Origin: JACCYX01 sp964610045
GTDB lineage: Bacteria; Chloroflexota; Chloroflexia; Thermomicrobiales; UBA6265
Direction of reading: 5' to 3'
DNA length: 6,444 bases
NCBI GenBank assembly: GCA_964610045.1
Contig: CAZSUN010000165.1
Location: 1-6,444, forward strand
Shown here: one piece after another, positions 4,123 to 6,444 of the stretch
Numbering within the stretch: the stretch's first letter is position 1
Layout of the letters: every line of letters starts with the position of its first letter
Translations under genes and position numbers: made by a program
Notes under the pieces: generated by a model
Database searches by the model: none
What the model was told of the DNA's origin: nothing
Seen by the model: only the letters and a program-made list of their open reading frames with translations

Positions 4123-6444
4123 ATGGCGAAGGAATTCGGCGGCAAGATCAGTCTCGATGTGCGGGATTCGATTCCGGACTGGGGGCCGTACGAACTGGCT
4201 CGGCCACCCGAAGGTGCGCCCAATGTACTGGTCGTGCTCTACGACGATACGGGCCAGGCAGCGTGGTCTCCGTACGGTGGCCGCATCAGCATGCCAACCA
4301 TGGACCGGCTGGCCGCCAACGGCCTCACCTACACCCAGTGGCACACCACGGCACTGTGCTCGCCGACGCGATCGACGTTCCTGACCGGCCGCAACCACCA
4401 TGTCAACGGCTTTGCCGCGCTGACGGAAACGACCAACGGCTTTCCCGGCGCGTCGGGGCGGATCCCCGCCGAATGCGCAACGGTTGGCCAGGTGCTGCAG
4501 GAGAGCGGCTACTCGACCTTCTGGATCGGCAAGAACCACAATGTGCCCGAAGAAGACATCGCCAGCGGTGGTAGCCGTCTGTCCTGGCCGCTCAACAAGG
4601 GCTTCGACCGGTTCTATGGCTACCTCGGTGGTGAGACCAACCAGTGGTACCCCGATCTGGTCGAGGACAACCGGTTCATCGATCCACCGGCCACTCCGGA
4701 GGAGGGGTACCACCTCTCGAAGGACCTCGCCGATCAGGCGATCCGGATGCTGCGCGACCAGAACTCTTCGAACCCGTCCAAACCCTGGTACCTCTGGTTC
4801 TGCCCGGGGGCCAACCATGCCCCGCACCACGCCCCGCAGGAGTACATCGACAAGTACAAGGGTGCATTCGACGATGGCTACGAAGCCTATCGCGAGTGGG
4901 TACTGGCCCGGATGATCGAGAAGGGCATCCTGCCCGAGGGCACGGCGCTGACCCCATTCAATCCGTTGCCGGAAGACATGGCAAATCCGAATGACTACGT
5001 CCGGCCATGGGCCGAACTCAACAGTGACGAGAAGCGGCTCTTCTGCCGGATGGCAGAGGTCTATGCTGGATTCTCGGAATACACCGACGCCCAGGTTGGC
5101 CGGATCGTCGACTATCTCGAGGAAACCGGCCAGCTGGAGAACACGGTCATCTTCTACTGCGCAGACAATGGCGCTTCCGGTGAAGGATCGCCCAACGGCT
5201 CGGTCAACGAGAACAAGTTCTTCAACGCCTTTCCCGATGATTTGCAGGAGAACCTGCAATATCTTGACGAGTTGGGAGGGCCGGAAGCGTACAACCACTA
5301 TCCCACCGGCTGGGCGGCGGCCTTCTCGACGCCGTACCAGATGTTCAAGCGCTACTCCCAGTACGCGGGCGGTACCTGCGACGCATTGGTGATCCACTGG
5401 CCAGCCGGGATCACGGCGAAGGGTGAACTCCGTCACCAGTACCATCACTCCACCGATATCGTGGCGACGATCCTCGACGTGGCCGGTCTTGAGATGCCGG
5501 AGGTCTATCGCGGCGTCAGGCAATACCCGCTCAATGGCGTTTCGATGCGCTACAGTTTCGATGCCGCCGATGTACCGACCACGAAGAAGCGCCAGTACTA
5601 CACGATGCTCGGCACGCGTGGAATTTGGCAGGACGGGTGGAAGGCCTCCGCCATCCACTCCCCACTGACCGACCACGGTCACTTCGACGATGATGTCTGG
5701 CAGCTCTACCATGTCGACGAGGACCGGTCCGAGGCCAACGACCTGGCTGATCAATACCCCGACAAGCTGAAGGAGCTGATCGATGCCTGGTTCGAGGAGG
5801 CTGAGGCGAACTTCGTATTGCCGCTCGACGACCGGGGACCAGTGGCTTTGACGACGATTGAACGGCCAGTGGGGGAGCCACCCCGCAACCGCTACATCTA
5901 CTACCCGCATACATCGGCTGTGCCGGAAGGTGTGGCGGTCAACGTTCGCGGGCGCTCGTACAAGATCCTGGCCGATGTCGAAGTGACACCGGAGTCGGAG
6001 GGGGTCATCTTCGCCCACGGCTCGCGGTTCGGCGGTCACTCACTGTTCATCAAGGACCAGAAGCTCCACTACGTCTACAACTTCCTGGGTATCCAACCGG
6101 AGCAGACCTTCGTCTCGCCTCCGCTGGAGCCTGGCAAGCGCGTGCTTGGTGTGGAGTTTGTCCGTGAATCCGCCGGCGAGTTTGGCGAGTCGCACGGCAC
6201 CGCGACGTTGTACGTGGACGATCAAGTGGTCGATGAGGGGCCGATGCGGACCCAAACGGGCAAGTTCACGCTCTGCGGCGATGGACTCTGCATTGGCTAC
6301 GACAGCGCCGACCCTGTCAGCCGCCACTACCCGAACAATGTGGAGTTCACGGGTGGCCGCATCCTCGGCGTCGGGATCGATGTCGGCGAGGACCAGTACC
6401 TCAATCTCGAACTGGAGGCCATGGCGGCATTCGCCCGCGACTAG
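4123..6444 (+). CDS. Arylsulfatase (type I formylglycine sulfatase), long form with C-terminal beta domain
   Basis: This 773-residue enzyme hydrolyses sulfate esters. The start is the ATG at 4123, with GAGGAG 8 nt upstream; an earlier in-frame TTG (4045) and GTG (4117) are less well placed. Seen in the alkaline-phosphatase-like core: metal ligands D41/D42 in VLYDDTG; C79 in CSPTRSTFLTGR, the Cys-type signature converted to formylglycine, with R83; K137 and H139 in IGKNH; H232 in ANHAPHHAP; D348/N349 in ADNGA; and K409 in PYQMFK. By family knowledge these complete the active site. After about 580 the chain is a separate region of about 190 residues rich in beta-strands, perhaps a LamG-like sandwich. 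The length and layout resemble the mycobacterial AtsA/AtsD group (about 787 residues) more than the shorter Pseudomonas AtsA. No signal peptide or membrane segment is visible, so it is probably cytosolic. It needs a formylglycine-generating enzyme, not encoded here. Its natural substrate is unknown. Confidence 0.95.
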   Translation: MAKEFGGKISLDVRDSIPDWGPYELARPPEGAPNVLVVLYDDTGQAAWSPYGGRISMPTMDRLAANGLTYTQWHTTALCSPTRSTFLTGRNHHVNGFAALTETTNGFPGASGRIPAECATVGQVLQESGYSTFWIGKNHNVPEEDIASGGSRLSWPLNKGFDRFYGYLGGETNQWYPDLVEDNRFIDPPATPEEGYHLSKDLADQAIRMLRDQNSSNPSKPWYLWFCPGANHAPHHAPQEYIDKYKGAFDDGYEAYREWVLARMIEKGILPEGTALTPFNPLPEDMANPNDYVRPWAELNSDEKRLFCRMAEVYAGFSEYTDAQVGRIVDYLEETGQLENTVIFYCADNGASGEGSPNGSVNENKFFNAFPDDLQENLQYLDELGGPEAYNHYPTGWAAAFSTPYQMFKRYSQYAGGTCDALVIHWPAGITAKGELRHQYHHSTDIVATILDVAGLEMPEVYRGVRQYPLNGVSMRYSFDAADVPTTKKRQYYTMLGTRGIWQDGWKASAIHSPLTDHGHFDDDVWQLYHVDEDRSEANDLADQYPDKLKELIDAWFEEAEANFVLPLDDRGPVALTTIERPVGEPPRNRYIYYPHTSAVPEGVAVNVRGRSYKILADVEVTPESEGVIFAHGSRFGGHSLFIKDQKLHYVYNFLGIQPEQTFVSPPLEPGKRVLGVEFVRESAGEFGESHGTATLYVDDQVVDEGPMRTQTGKFTLCGDGLCIGYDSADPVSRHYPNNVEFTGGRILGVGIDVGEDQYLNLELEAMAAFARD

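Noticed and set aside
3403..6039. Minus-strand open frame of 878 codons antisense to the arylsulfatase and the end of the DUF4397 gene
   Set aside because: It is the antisense shadow of GC-rich codons. It crosses the strong terminator and the structured spacer, has no family resemblance and has no ribosome-binding site. The opposite strand carries complete, recognisable proteins.

Overview
The window is GC-rich bacterial DNA with ordinary, densely coding genes and two longer spacers. It contains a Tat-exported two-repeat DUF4397 protein with an Ala/Glu/Ser/Pro-rich tail, a mycobacterial-type long arylsulfatase, and a compact intergenic repeat reading ATTCC...GGAATGACATA. Together these suggest a Chloroflexota bacterium, perhaps Thermomicrobia, or less likely an actinobacterium. 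This is an inference from style; there is no rRNA or marker gene here.

Layout. (1) 2-385, plus strand: the 3' part of a pyridoxamine-5'-phosphate-oxidase-fold (PPOX) flavoprotein, cut by the window edge. It converges on (2) with only 5 bp between the stops. (2) 391-2426, minus strand: a two-gene operon. An XRE-cupin transcriptional regulator is followed 2 bp later by a group II PLP-dependent (aromatic-L-amino-acid type) decarboxylase. The regulator is preceded by a striking pair of identical palindromes, CCACTATAGTGG, 19 bp apart. They sit in the spacer and over the start point of a plausible promoter. (3) 2427-2903: a 477 bp spacer holding that control region and, at its far end, a possible 28-codon Arg-rich leader ORF that overlaps the next start codon. 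(4) 2904-3641, plus strand: a Tat-exported DUF4397 protein, closed by a strong intrinsic terminator. (5) 3704-4122: a non-coding, hairpin-rich spacer with a REP/MITE-like element and possible alternative hairpins. (6) 4123-6444, plus strand: a complete 773-residue arylsulfatase with all core catalytic residues and a C-terminal beta-rich domain; its stop codon is the last three bases.

How the genes fit together. The minus-strand pair looks like a self-contained switch: the cupin regulator would sense a small molecule, plausibly the decarboxylase's amino acid or amine, and control itself and the enzyme through the twin operators. The PPOX protein, the DUF4397 protein and the sulfatase look like independent transcription units; nothing in the sequence joins them into one pathway. 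The most notable non-standard signals are the twin operator, the coupled leader ORF and the structured repeat. I see no phage, CRISPR, transposase, tRNA or rRNA.
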